Source of the DNA: Tricholoma matsutake
Lineage: Eukaryota > Basidiomycota > Agaricomycetes > Agaricales > Tricholomataceae
Length of the DNA: 64,000 nucleotides
Assembly (NCBI GenBank): GCA_026075535.2
Contig: AP026539.1
Location: 7,874,001 to 7,938,000 of the forward strand
Direction of reading: 5' to 3'
The notes below the pieces were generated by a model. It searched no databases and was not told the DNA's origin. It was given only the letters and a program-made list of their open reading frames with translations. Of the stretch, positions 30,439-39,421 are shown one piece after another; within the stretch, counting starts at the first letter, position 1; each line of letters starts with the position of its first letter. Position numbers and translations under genes: made by a program.

Positions 30439-32361
30439 ATGTCAGATTCTGTTAGCAGAGTAAGGGGGAGATCGGGCGAAGCGATGGATGTGGGGGACCC
30501 TTCCAGAGCCGGTACGCCCAGAACTCCTGGCGATGACCCCATTGATTCTCTACGGCCCTCTGGGGGCCGTAGATCCTCACAGATAGCACCTTCGGTGGGC
30601 CCTCATCGGTCCCAAAGAAGTTCTCCAACTCCCTCCCCGTATGGGGCCGGAACGATCACACCTCGCGCACAGCGATTCAGCGTGCCGACATTATCTCCCA
30701 GGAGGGCCACAGCATCCCCTGCACCACCCACCACTCCTTCCACTCCTGCCTCTCGATGGGGAGACGAAGCTCTGACACCCAACCCCGAGCCCGTGATCCA
30801 AGACACGGTGATGGCGAGCGATGCGGACGACGACTGGGCTGGTCCAGTCACCTTTGCCCACGACCTCGGGGAATACGCCCAGGGATTCATTACTGTGCTG
30901 AACAGGACTGGAGCCCGACAACCGACTGCTGAACAACGGCAGGAAATTGCAGAACAACTGGGGGCGGTGCTGTATGCAGCGACCACAGTCGGATTCCATC
31001 GCGATTTGGGGAACACGACCCTCCGAAGAGCCATCGACAGGGCTGGCGGTGCAGGCAAACGGCCTGCGACCACTGACCCCAACGACGTCCCAAGGACGGA
31101 GCACTTGGAGGGATGGGATGGGCCACGCCCCCCCCCTCACAAATCTGCGAGGACACGAGGCCCGAGAGGGGCTCGACCTCTTCCTAAACCCCCAGTAGGG
31201 GGCACTTCTTCGTCATGGGGCAGAGGACCTCCTCCCCCTGTGAACATGTCGACCAAGCCTTCGGGCAGGGGGACATTCGCTCAGGTCGCTCGCTTCCCAG
31301 GGGGGCGAGCTCCTAACACATCCATGGACGGCCTTGTGCGACTAGCCAAGGCCTTCCCTGAGCTTCCTACCGACAAGCTAGCGGACATCCAACAGCACGT
31401 CGGTCCACCCAGGCCCAAGGCTGCAAAGCCTTCGCCCACCGTTCACGGACCGTCTCGAAGACAGGTCCTCGTTCACGTTCGACCCCCCCTAGAGGAGGGA
31501 ACGAACCCTGCTGATTTCCTGGACCATGTCCAGACGACTTTAGGACTGCACCACTCCAAGCTAGTGGCACAGTCTGCTACCATGCACGCCGGGAATCTCT
31601 CGGTGTCAACTGACGTAGTGGCCTCGGATGAGGACCTACGATGTTTTAAGGAGGCGGCTCACAAGGCTTTCCCCTACGTGCTCCAAATCGATGCAGCGCT
31701 ACCTACGTCCACGTCCTACCTCAAGCTGGTAGACGTGCCCTACATTGCAAACGACAAGGCCATTACGCCTGATGTCGTCATAGCTCACCTGGGGAAGTCA
31801 GGCATATCTGACCTCACCGTGCTGCAGGTCCCCCCAAGGGTCGTACGTGATTCGAGAATGTCAGATACGTGCACCATTTACCTCAACGTTGCTGACTCCG
31901 TCAGTGGCACACGAGCAAAAGCTCTCATCGGATGTGGCGTCCAGTTTGGACGATACGTCGCCTACGTTAGGGCAGCCAGGGCGAATCCTGGACTCCCATT
32001 ATGCCAACGGTGCTGGAAGTGGGGCCACCCCACCCCAGCATGCAGAGCTCCACAGTCGAAGTGTCCGATATGTGCAGGCCCACACCGCAAAGAGCACCAT
32101 CGTGCCCTAGCGGGGTGTTGTAAGGGAAACGCCAAGGTGAACCCTCCCATCCCAGCTACCCCAGAGGGGGCAGCATGTCCTCACCCGGCTAGGTGTCTGA
32201 ACTGCCGGAAAAACCACGCATCTGACGATCGTCGATGCAATTTCTGGCGACATCGCTTTGACCGCGATTGGATCAAAGCTCGCTATGATGAGGTGAGTGC
32301 GAAACGCAACTCTCGCTCTCCTCCCACTTACCATCCCGCAGGACACGGTGGCCGAACGTAA
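30439..32361 (+). CDS. LINE-A ORF1, Gag-like RNA-binding protein, 640 aa, intact
   Basis: The only uninterrupted ORF1 in the window. ATG at 30439 is chosen because its start (MSDSVSRVRGRSGEAM) is shared by all copies; the frame is open further upstream (to 30325) but without an ATG. Residues 1-280 are low-complexity, Ser/Pro/Arg-rich, with PTPSPYGAG and a conserved EYAQGFITVLNRTGARQPTAEQR block. Residues ~290-500 form the middle domain (LVRLAKAFPELPTDKLADIQ; VLVHVRPPLEEGTNPADFLDHV; DLTVLQVPPRVVRDSRMSDT). Residues ~522-601 hold three Cys/His knuckles (CQRCWKWGHPTPAC; CPICAGPHRKEHH; CLNCRKNHASDDRRC). Expected to bind element RNA in a ribonucleoprotein. Stop TAA abuts the ORF2 ATG. Confidence 0.93.
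   Translation: MSDSVSRVRGRSGEAMDVGDPSRAGTPRTPGDDPIDSLRPSGGRRSSQIAPSVGPHRSQRSSPTPSPYGAGTITPRAQRFSVPTLSPRRATASPAPPTTPSTPASRWGDEALTPNPEPVIQDTVMASDADDDWAGPVTFAHDLGEYAQGFITVLNRTGARQPTAEQRQEIAEQLGAVLYAATTVGFHRDLGNTTLRRAIDRAGGAGKRPATTDPNDVPRTEHLEGWDGPRPPPHKSARTRGPRGARPLPKPPVGGTSSSWGRGPPPPVNMSTKPSGRGTFAQVARFPGGRAPNTSMDGLVRLAKAFPELPTDKLADIQQHVGPPRPKAAKPSPTVHGPSRRQVLVHVRPPLEEGTNPADFLDHVQTTLGLHHSKLVAQSATMHAGNLSVSTDVVASDEDLRCFKEAAHKAFPYVLQIDAALPTSTSYLKLVDVPYIANDKAITPDVVIAHLGKSGISDLTVLQVPPRVVRDSRMSDTCTIYLNVADSVSGTRAKALIGCGVQFGRYVAYVRAARANPGLPLCQRCWKWGHPTPACRAPQSKCPICAGPHRKEHHRALAGCCKGNAKVNPPIPATPEGAACPHPARCLNCRKNHASDDRRCNFWRHRFDRDWIKARYDEVSAKRNSRSPPTYHPAGHGGRT
32295..32343 (+). other. Possible 49-nt intron at the ORF1 end
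   Basis: GAG|GTGAGTGCG ... ACTTAC ... CCCGCAG|GAC has a consensus 5' splice site, a fungal branch-like CTTAC and a CAG acceptor, at a length usual for fungal introns. The three signals recur in other LINE-A copies with this region complete (for example minus strand near 1675-1722, 12668-12716 and 18773-18820). Splicing would change the ORF1 end to ...ERK and stop on TGA overlapping the ORF2 start (ATGA). Unproven; retained in genomic copies. Confidence 0.3.
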
Positions 32362-34321
32362 ATGAGGGACAGGCTTAGATCTACCCCACAGTTACGAATA
32401 TTTAGTCAGAATGTAAATCGAAATTGGGGTTACATGGACTCTCTACTAGCAGACTTCATAGACGACTACGATCTGCTCTTCATCCAAGAGCCTCCGTGGC
32501 GATTAGTAAGACACGCTCCCTCTGCCCACAACAGGGAGGGGGAAGAAGTCATTGGCGCACCAATGAGCCCCAATTGGGGGACTTTAGTGCGCCCATCGGG
32601 AATCGACTCCCCTCCACGCGTTGCTGTCTATTTTGCAAACAGCATCGCTAATCTAAGACCGGGCCTCAGACGGGACCTGATCGACAATCGGGACATCCTT
32701 CTCTTCTCACTGGGAATAGGGGAGGACGTCATGCTACTCGCTAACGTCTATTTGGACAGTCAACACGCGGCCATCACGCTCTTATTTGAGAACGTAATGA
32801 CGATCCCACGCCTCCACTTCATGTGTGGCGATTTTAACGTGAGGCATGCCTCCTGGGACCCCCAGGGGCCTGCTCACTCAATTCATGCTGACCACCTTGT
32901 GGAAACGGCAACAGCGCTAGGCCTAACTAGAGCCCTACCAGTAATGGAAGGCCCAACACATTTCCCACCTCAACAGGGCCTTCACCCCACAGTGATCGAC
33001 CTGATGTTCGTACTTACAGATCTAAGATTTGTATTGTACTGCGAGATTGTACCTGAAGCCAGGGGGACGTCTGACCACGCTCCTCTGACGTTAGTGCTAC
33101 CTGGCCCGGGATCTTTGGTTCCGGTTACCAAGTGGTCCATCAAAAAAGGATCCGAGGAGGAAGCATCCTATCGGGACGCTGTCTCCTCCGCTTTAACTCC
33201 GTGGCTAAACTGGCACGGAGATACCTCGGCAGAGATCGATGATGTCGTTTCGGCGATATCAACGATCTTAAACAAGGCATGGGAAAACCATGCCAAGGAA
33301 TCTCGCCTCGGCAAGTCGTCCAAGGGCTGGTGGACAGACGAATGCAGTGGTGCTCTAGACGCTTACAGAGCCTCTCGTGACGAGGGGGACTGGAAGCTCT
33401 ATAGGAAAGTCATGCGACACGCAAAGCGCGACTTTTTCGATGACCGTATCCAGGAAGTGGCTACGATGAACAGACGACCCTGGGATCTGATGTCCTGGAC
33501 TCGTCAACGCAACCTCCCATCGTATGAGGCTATCTCCTATCGGGGCGAACCATGTAACGATCTGGACTCTCTGTGGGCTGCCCTTGATGGGTCCTATAAT
33601 GCGGCATCAGATCGAGTTGTCGATCTGAGCATTCTTGATGAACTTGATCCGGTGCCTGAAAGGGCCTGGGTCTCGTTCTCCGTCACGGAAATGAAAGAAG
33701 CGCTAAATGCGTGTTCTTCCCGTTCCGCTCCAGGTCCCGATCATGTTACGTGGTCGCACCTAAAACACTGGTGCAGCAACCCAGAAGTGGCAGGGCTCAT
33801 AACCCGCATTGCTGAGGCGTGCATCACTGCTGGTCATTGGCCGGCTCATTTCAAGGAATCCCTGTCGGTCATTATCCCGAAGCCAGGGAAACCTAACTAC
33901 TCTACCCCTAAGTCGTTCAGGCCCATTGTGCTGTTGAACACTTTGGGCAAACTAGTCGAGAAGATGTTGTCTAGGCGACTTCAATTCGACGGCGTCGCAC
34001 ACGAGGCCTTCGAGCAAAATCAGTTCGGAGGCGTCGCCCAGCGTTCCACTGAGGATGCAGGCATCTACCTTACCCACCTGGTCAGAGCAGGATGGGCTAA
34101 GGGCCTCAAAACGAGTGTTGTCGCTTTCGACATCGCTCAATTCTTCCCCTCCCTGAACCACCAAGTTCTATTGGAGATCATCTCTCGGTCGGGGTTCCCT
34201 GCGCAAGTAGTGAACTTCTTCCGGTCATATCTTGTCGGTCGCAAAACGACCTACAAATGGAACGCTTTCTCATCTGGCTCTTTTGCAGCGGATGTGGGAG
34301 TGGGTCAAGGCTCTGCTTTGT
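32362..34321 (+). CDS. LINE-A ORF2 N-terminal 653 codons (L10), truncated
   Basis: Starts at ATG 32362, directly after the ORF1 TAA and in the same frame. Residues 1-240: APE-type endonuclease with SQNVN (15-19), QEPPW (Glu43), CGDFN (155-159) and TSDHAP (236-241). Residues ~318-330: GWWTDECSG linker. From ~500: reverse transcriptase (IIPKPGKPN, RPIVLLNTLGKLVEK, FGGVAQRSTEDA, FDIAQFFPSLNH with the first catalytic Asp ~589, VGVGQGSAL at ~645). Cut before the YVDD box, so no active polymerase is made from this copy. No internal stops. Confidence 0.9.
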
Positions 34322-34863
34322 GGCCGCTCCTTGACTTGTTACAACCACCATAAATAGTGGTAAACACCTCTGCTCAACGTTGCACGCGACGTCGACACTT
34401 CAATTTTTGTCCGATTTTCGATCGGATTTCACCATCACGAACGCTCTCGGCGTCTCCAGGCTTGCCCTGATTTGCTAAGAGATCCGTCCATCCGATCTCC
34501 GGGGATGTCTCGGTCATTGTTTCCAACAGTGACTGCTATCTGTCTTGTTCCCCTTGGCTTCGAGGATCCTGGCTAGGTGAGTGATGTCTATGAAAGAGTA
34601 GTCTGGGTCCCTATGGGGGCTTAGAGTGGGTGTGGGATGCCTGCTTCAACGCTCGCCCAAGTCGACACACTCGTTTAGTTGGGGGAGGTCTGGCTTAGGG
34701 AGAAGGGACATTATCACTGGATTGCTGGCTGTCTGGGAGGCTTCTAGCCTCCATACTCTGTGAGTTTCTATTACTAGAGACATGCTACACTGACTACCCG
34801 TTGGAATACACCATCGTTAAAAGGGGCCGGACGATGGTGCCCCCTGACAGCTAGGTCGACGCT

Positions 34864-34877
34864 CTGGTGGCCGCTAC
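34864..34877. repeat. Target-site duplication of NA1 copy 3
   Basis: CTGGTGGCCGCTAC, repeated perfectly at 37112-37125. Three extra bases (TCG, 37109-37111) lie between the NA1 5' end and the right copy. Confidence 0.95.
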
Positions 34878-37108
34878 TTTTTTTTTTTTTTTTTTTTTTG
34901 GATCAGAATTTATAACGCGGGGCTCGAACGCAGTCCGTGGAGCAAGGTACAAACTCGGGTACTACTTTATCTACGCGTTCCCCTCGCCCATCTCCCACTC
35001 AGGTCCCCGTTTTAGCCACCTTTAGGCGGGCAGTTCCACAGACGTTGGCCTCTCAGCCAGGAAAGGCAATAATCTGGAGGGGGCGCCCCCCCCTCCCGAA
35101 GTTAGCCATTAGATCGCCCCCTGGAGCAAACGGTCCCCCAGCCACATGTCCGACCGAGGCCAGACCAGGCGCAGCAGTGTTAATTCACCGTAAATCCCCC
35201 CTTGCGGGAGGAATAACCGTCTGCGTTTTTCCAGCCAACAAGGATTGACCACCCCAGACGAATGAGGTGGACCATCACCGTGTTGTGCACAAGTGACAGT
35301 AACAAGGCGGGTGGTTGTTCACCTGGTTATTCACCGTGACCGCCGTAAGTAGGGGGCCGAGACCCCCCTCGAGCAAATGCACCTATGTGCACGCACTCGA
35401 TGACATCGTCCCCCCCGCAGTGGGGGGAAGGTATAGGGAAGCGACACCATGTCACCATCCCGATAGTGGCCACCAGTTACTTGGTGGCCGTGAATGTAGA
35501 GGGGGATAGCCCCCTGTACTAGTTGCGGGGCTGCTGTCCACGAGGACCTCGAGGACGACGGCGCCGTACTGGGGACGAGGGTTCCCCAGATTGAAGCTCT
35601 GATTGAGCGGTGTGCACCGCCGTGTAGGAAGCCCGGAAGGCTGCCAGAGACGTGAGGTCGAGAGGTGTCGGAACGGCTGCTAGTTCCGCCGACATCGTCT
35701 CAGACAGTCGCCAGGTGGTCGTGAATAACTCCCAGGCCATTTGGCGCCATGCGTTCCTCTCTGCAGGGGGAACGGCGGATGTACGGACGGTACCAATGAA
35801 CATGGTCATCGCGTCGAGTTGGTGTAGCATGGCATGAGAGGTGGCTTCGATTTCCAACCTGTCATTCACAGATAGCGGCACTTCGTCCTCCACCAACTCA
35901 GGGATGGGGGGCAAAGGCGGTAATGGGGCAGGGGATGCCTCCGGATAGAAGAGCTCGGCCATGCCGAGCTCCTGTGAATACATGTCCTCGCGTTCGAGAC
36001 TGCGAGTCCATCGTTTATGTGCGACATGGACGTCCTGCGCCCACAGCACACGGTCTATCGTTTGCCTCGAGGCCAGCTTGGGGCTGCTCTCAGCGTAATT
36101 GAGGGCCTCTTGCATAGCAAGAGAGTCCTCGTCATCCTCAGGGTCGGAGAGGTCTTCTCCAGCCCATAGATCTCTAACTGCCCGTAGGGCAGTAGCTACA
36201 TCCAGATCGTCTTGATCGTACTGGGTGTCGTAGTCTTGGACGTCATCATCAAAGATGTCGCCCGTGATCAGAACGGGGTCGCGTAGACCCCGATGTGGTG
36301 GTTGGACTCTGGTTCGCCGTTTGGGCATTGAGAGAGTGTGTGTTAGTGCTAGTAGATGATGGTAAGAATCAAAATACGCAGCGTGGAATCGATAACGGCT
36401 GGTCCCTTATCTACATTCCGGGTCCACCCGATCCAGCCTCCGAACGCTCCGAGGGGGCGAGCAAGCTGCACATCCTGCTGCCTAGTGGGAGAATATTGAA
36501 CCCGGGTCATGACACCCTAGACGAGTGAGCACCGGAGGTAGAGAGTTGGTGGAGAGTGGCGGCCACCAAGGTAACGACCTAGCCGCCAGGGGGCACCATC
36601 GCCCGGCCCCTTTTAACGATGGTGTATTCCAATGGGTAGTCAGTGTAGCATGTCTCTAGTAATAGAAACTCACAGAGCATGGAGGCTAGAAGCCTCCCAG
36701 ACAGCCAGCAATCCAGTGATAATGTCCCTTCTCCCTAAGCCAGACCTCCCCCAACTAAACGAGTGTGTCGACTTGGGCGAGCGTTGAAGCAGGCATCCCA
36801 CACCCACTCTAAGCCCCCAGAGGGACCCAGACTACTCTTTCATAAACAACACTCACCTAGTCAGGATCCTCGAAGCCCAGGAGAACGAGACAGATAGCAG
36901 CCATTGTCAGAAACAATGACCGGGGCATCCACGGAGATCGGATGGACAGATCTCTTAGCAAATCAGGGCACGCCTGGAGACGCCGAGAGCGTTCGTGATG
37001 GTGAAATCCGATCGAAAATCGGACGAAAATTGAAGTGTCGACGTCGCTTGCAACGTTGAGCAGAGGTGTTTACCACTGTTTATGGTGGTAGTAACAAGTC
37101 AAGGAGCG
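34878..37108 (-). mobile_element. NA1 retroposon, full length (copy 3)
   Basis: Poly(T) 34878-34899, tail with GATCAGAATTTATAA variant, ORF 35519-36328, 5' end at 37108. 2.23 kb, inserted in the leader of NA3 copy 2 with a perfect 14 bp duplication. Nearly the same variant as the NA1 at 62669-64000, so it is probably a recent subfamily. Confidence 0.94.
35519..36328 (-). CDS. NA1-encoded protein of unknown function, 269 aa (copy 3)
   Basis: Intact. Starts MPKRRTRVQPPHRGL at 36326-36328; differs from copies 1 and 2 mainly in the first 40 residues (LITGDIFDDDVQDYDTQYDQDD), while the SDPEDDEDS region, IPELVEDEVPLS, the AWELFTTTWRLSE domain and the tail (RRRRPRGPRGQQPRN) are kept. No recognised family. 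Confidence 0.8.
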   Translation of the reverse strand: MPKRRTRVQPPHRGLRDPVLITGDIFDDDVQDYDTQYDQDDLDVATALRAVRDLWAGEDLSDPEDDEDSLAMQEALNYAESSPKLASRQTIDRVLWAQDVHVAHKRWTRSLEREDMYSQELGMAELFYPEASPAPLPPLPPIPELVEDEVPLSVNDRLEIEATSHAMLHQLDAMTMFIGTVRTSAVPPAERNAWRQMAWELFTTTWRLSETMSAELAAVPTPLDLTSLAAFRASYTAVHTAQSELQSGEPSSPVRRRRPRGPRGQQPRN

Positions 37109-37348
37109 TCGCTGGTGGCCGCTACTCACCACCAACTCTCTACCTCCGGTGCTCACTCTTCTAGGGTGTTATGACCTGGGTTCAATCTTCTCCCACCAGG
37201 CAACAGGATGCGCGGCCTGTTCGCCCCCTCGGAGCGTTTGGAGGCTGTATCGGGTGGACCTGGAACTGAGATAAGGGGCCATCTGTTATCGACCTTATGC
37301 TACGTACTTTGACTGTTATCATCATTTACCTGTGCTAACTCCCTCTCA

Positions 37349-37790
37349 ATGCCCAAACGGCTGAACAGAGACCAAACCACACGCTGGGGCCTTCACGACC
37401 CCACCTTGATTACGGGTGACATCGTTGGTGATGATGCCCAAGACTACGACACCCAGTTCTCACAGAACGAACTGGAGGTAGCAGCTGCCCTAGGCAGTTT
37501 GAGATCTGTGGGCCGGGGAGGACCTCCCCGACCCTGATGACTACGTGGACTCTCTTGCTAGGCAGGAGGCCCTCGCTTACACTGCACGCTGCATATTTCG
37601 ATCACTAGCATCATATACCAGTACTAACTTGCTCCTGATGCCCAAGCGGACAACCAGAGACGATCGTTCCAATGATCCTACACCTCCGGCAGCTGTTCCA
37701 GCTTCCTGTGTGGCGATGCCAACAGCTCTAGCAGAGCTCCAATCTGGGGAACCCTCGTTCCCAGTACAGTGCCGTCATCATCACAGATGG
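37349..37790 (+). pseudogene. NA3 rearranged ORF (copy 2)
   Basis: Almost identical to the NA3 ORF region at 24022-24460: ~60 codons of NA1-like N-terminus (MPKRLNRDQTTRWGL), frameshift and stop, then a second leader/ATG copy (ATGCCCAAGCGG at 37638) fused to the C-terminal part. The same breakpoints in both copies show that the rearrangement is ancestral to the NA3 subfamily. Confidence 0.82.
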
Positions 37791-38432
37791 CCGTGCTGCT
37801 ACTTGTGTGGGGCATTCCGCTCCACACCCATCACCGCCAGTCCGCTGGCTGCTGTCGGGTTGGTGACAAATGTCACTACCCTTTACGTTCTCCCCGCTGC
37901 GGGGGGGAAATTGCTATCGAGTGCATGTGCTGGCAGTGCATTTGCTCGAGGGGGGCTTTGGCCCCCTGCTTACGGCGGTTCCGGTGAATAACCAGGTGAA
38001 CAACCAGCTGCCACATTACTGTTACTCGTGCATGACACGGTGATGGTCCACCTCGTTCGTCCGGGGTGGTCAATCCTTGTTGGCTGGGAGTATGCGGACG
38101 GTTATTCCTCCCGCAAGGGGGGATTTACGGTGAATTGACACTGCTGCGCCTGATCTGACTTTGGTTGGATATGTGGCTGGGGGACCGCTTCGCACCAGCT
38201 GACGATCTAATGGCTAGCTTCAGGAGGGGGTCTCCCCCTCCACATTATTGCCTTTCCTGGCTGAGAGGCCAACGTCTGTGGCACTGCCCACCTAAAGTGG
38301 CTAAAACGAGGACCTGGGTAGGATATGGGTGAGGGGAAGCGTAGTTATAGTAGTACCCAAGTTTGTATCCTGCTCCGCGGACTGCGATCGAGCCCCGCGT
38401 TATAAATTGTTGACCCAAAAAAAAAAAAAAAA

Positions 38433-39421
38433 TGGGTAAGGGCGTGAATCTCCTTGCCCTTGAGAAGTGGAATATTTCGGACTTGTCGTGTTCGAGGACA
38501 AGGCCGAGGGAGGTGAATGCCTGGAAGATCCAGCCATACGCGATTTTAAGGAGGGGGAGGTTGTCCTCCAACTGTGGAGAGCGGGCGATGAGGGTACCAT
38601 CGTCCACATAGGACATGAGATCAACATCTCTGCCGATTTCCCTTCTTCTGAAGAGCTTCATAATGGGCATCAGGTACAACGCCGATAAGACAGGGGACAA
38701 GGCAGAGCCTTGTCCCACTCCCACATCTGCTGCAAAGGAGCCAGATGAGAAAGTGTTCCATTTGTAGGTCGTCTTGCGACCAACCAGATATGAGCGGAAG
38801 AAATTCACTACTTGCGCAGGGAATCCCGACCAAGAGATAATCTCCAGAAGAACCTGGTGGTTCAAGGAGGGGAAGAACTGAGTGATGTCGAAGGCGACAA
38901 CACTTGTTTTGAGCCCTTTGGCCCATCCTGCTCTGACCAGGTGGGTAAGGTATATACCTGCATCCTCAGTGGAACGCTGGGCGATGCCTCCGAACTGGTT
39001 TTGTTTGAAGGCCTCGTGTGCGACACCATCGAACTGAAGTCGCCTAGACAGCATCTTTTCGACTAGCTTGCCCAGAGTGTTCAGTAGCACAATAGGCCTG
39101 AACGCCTTTGGAGTGGAGTAGTTAGGTTTCCCTGGCTTCGGGATGATGACCGACAGGGATTCCTTAAAGTGAGCCAGCCAATGGCCAGCAGTGATGCACA
39201 CCTCAGCAATGCGGGTGATAAGCCCTGCCACTTCTGGGTTGCTACACCAGTGTTTAAGGTGCGACCACGTAACATGATCGGGACCTGGAGCGGAACAGGA
39301 AGAGCACGCATATAGCGCTTCTTTCATTTCCATGGCGGAGAACGGGATCCAAGCCCTCTCAGGCACCGGATCAAGTTGATCGAGAATGCTCAGATCGACT
39401 ACTCGATCTGAGGCAGCGTTA
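38433..39421 (-). pseudogene. LINE-A ORF2 RT region (L11, residues ~413-737)
   Basis: Open frame holding the core of the reverse transcriptase: IIPKPGKPN, FDITQFFPSLNH, VGVGQGSALSP and the YVDDGTL active site. Truncated before the thumb and RNase H. Joined to its N-terminal part across NA1 copy 4. Confidence 0.87.
39410..39421. repeat. Target-site duplication of NA1 copy 4
   Basis: GAGGCAGCGTTA, repeated at 41668-41679 (and followed there by T, which is ambiguous with the poly(T) here). About ten extra bases (ACGATTGCCC, 41658-41667) lie between the NA1 5' end and the right copy. Confidence 0.93.

Larger units (their letters stand above)
30311..34321 (+). mobile_element. LINE-A L10, 5' end complete, 3' half missing
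   Basis: Starts CATCGCTTCTTGTCTTGTTACCG at 30311, carries an intact ORF1 and the first ~653 codons of ORF2, and is cut in the RT domain at 34321, where after a few bases (GGC) an NA3 element begins. Left flank is NA1 3' UTR ending CTGTGGCACT. The sequence that follows the NA3 (38433) is LINE-A in the opposite orientation, so the 3' half was lost by rearrangement, not simple insertion. Confidence 0.92.
34325..38432 (+). mobile_element. NA3 retroposon, full length (copy 2), split by NA1(-)
   Basis: 5' end CGCTCCTTGACTTGTTAC at 34325, 553 bp of leader, then an NA1(-) insertion (34878-37108), then the rest to a poly(A) at 38417-38432. Without the insertion ~1.86 kb, equal to NA3 copy 1, and with the same internal duplication of the ORF start. 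Flanks are plus LINE-A (left, ORF2 residue 653) and minus LINE-A (right, residue ~737) with no duplication. Confidence 0.9.
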
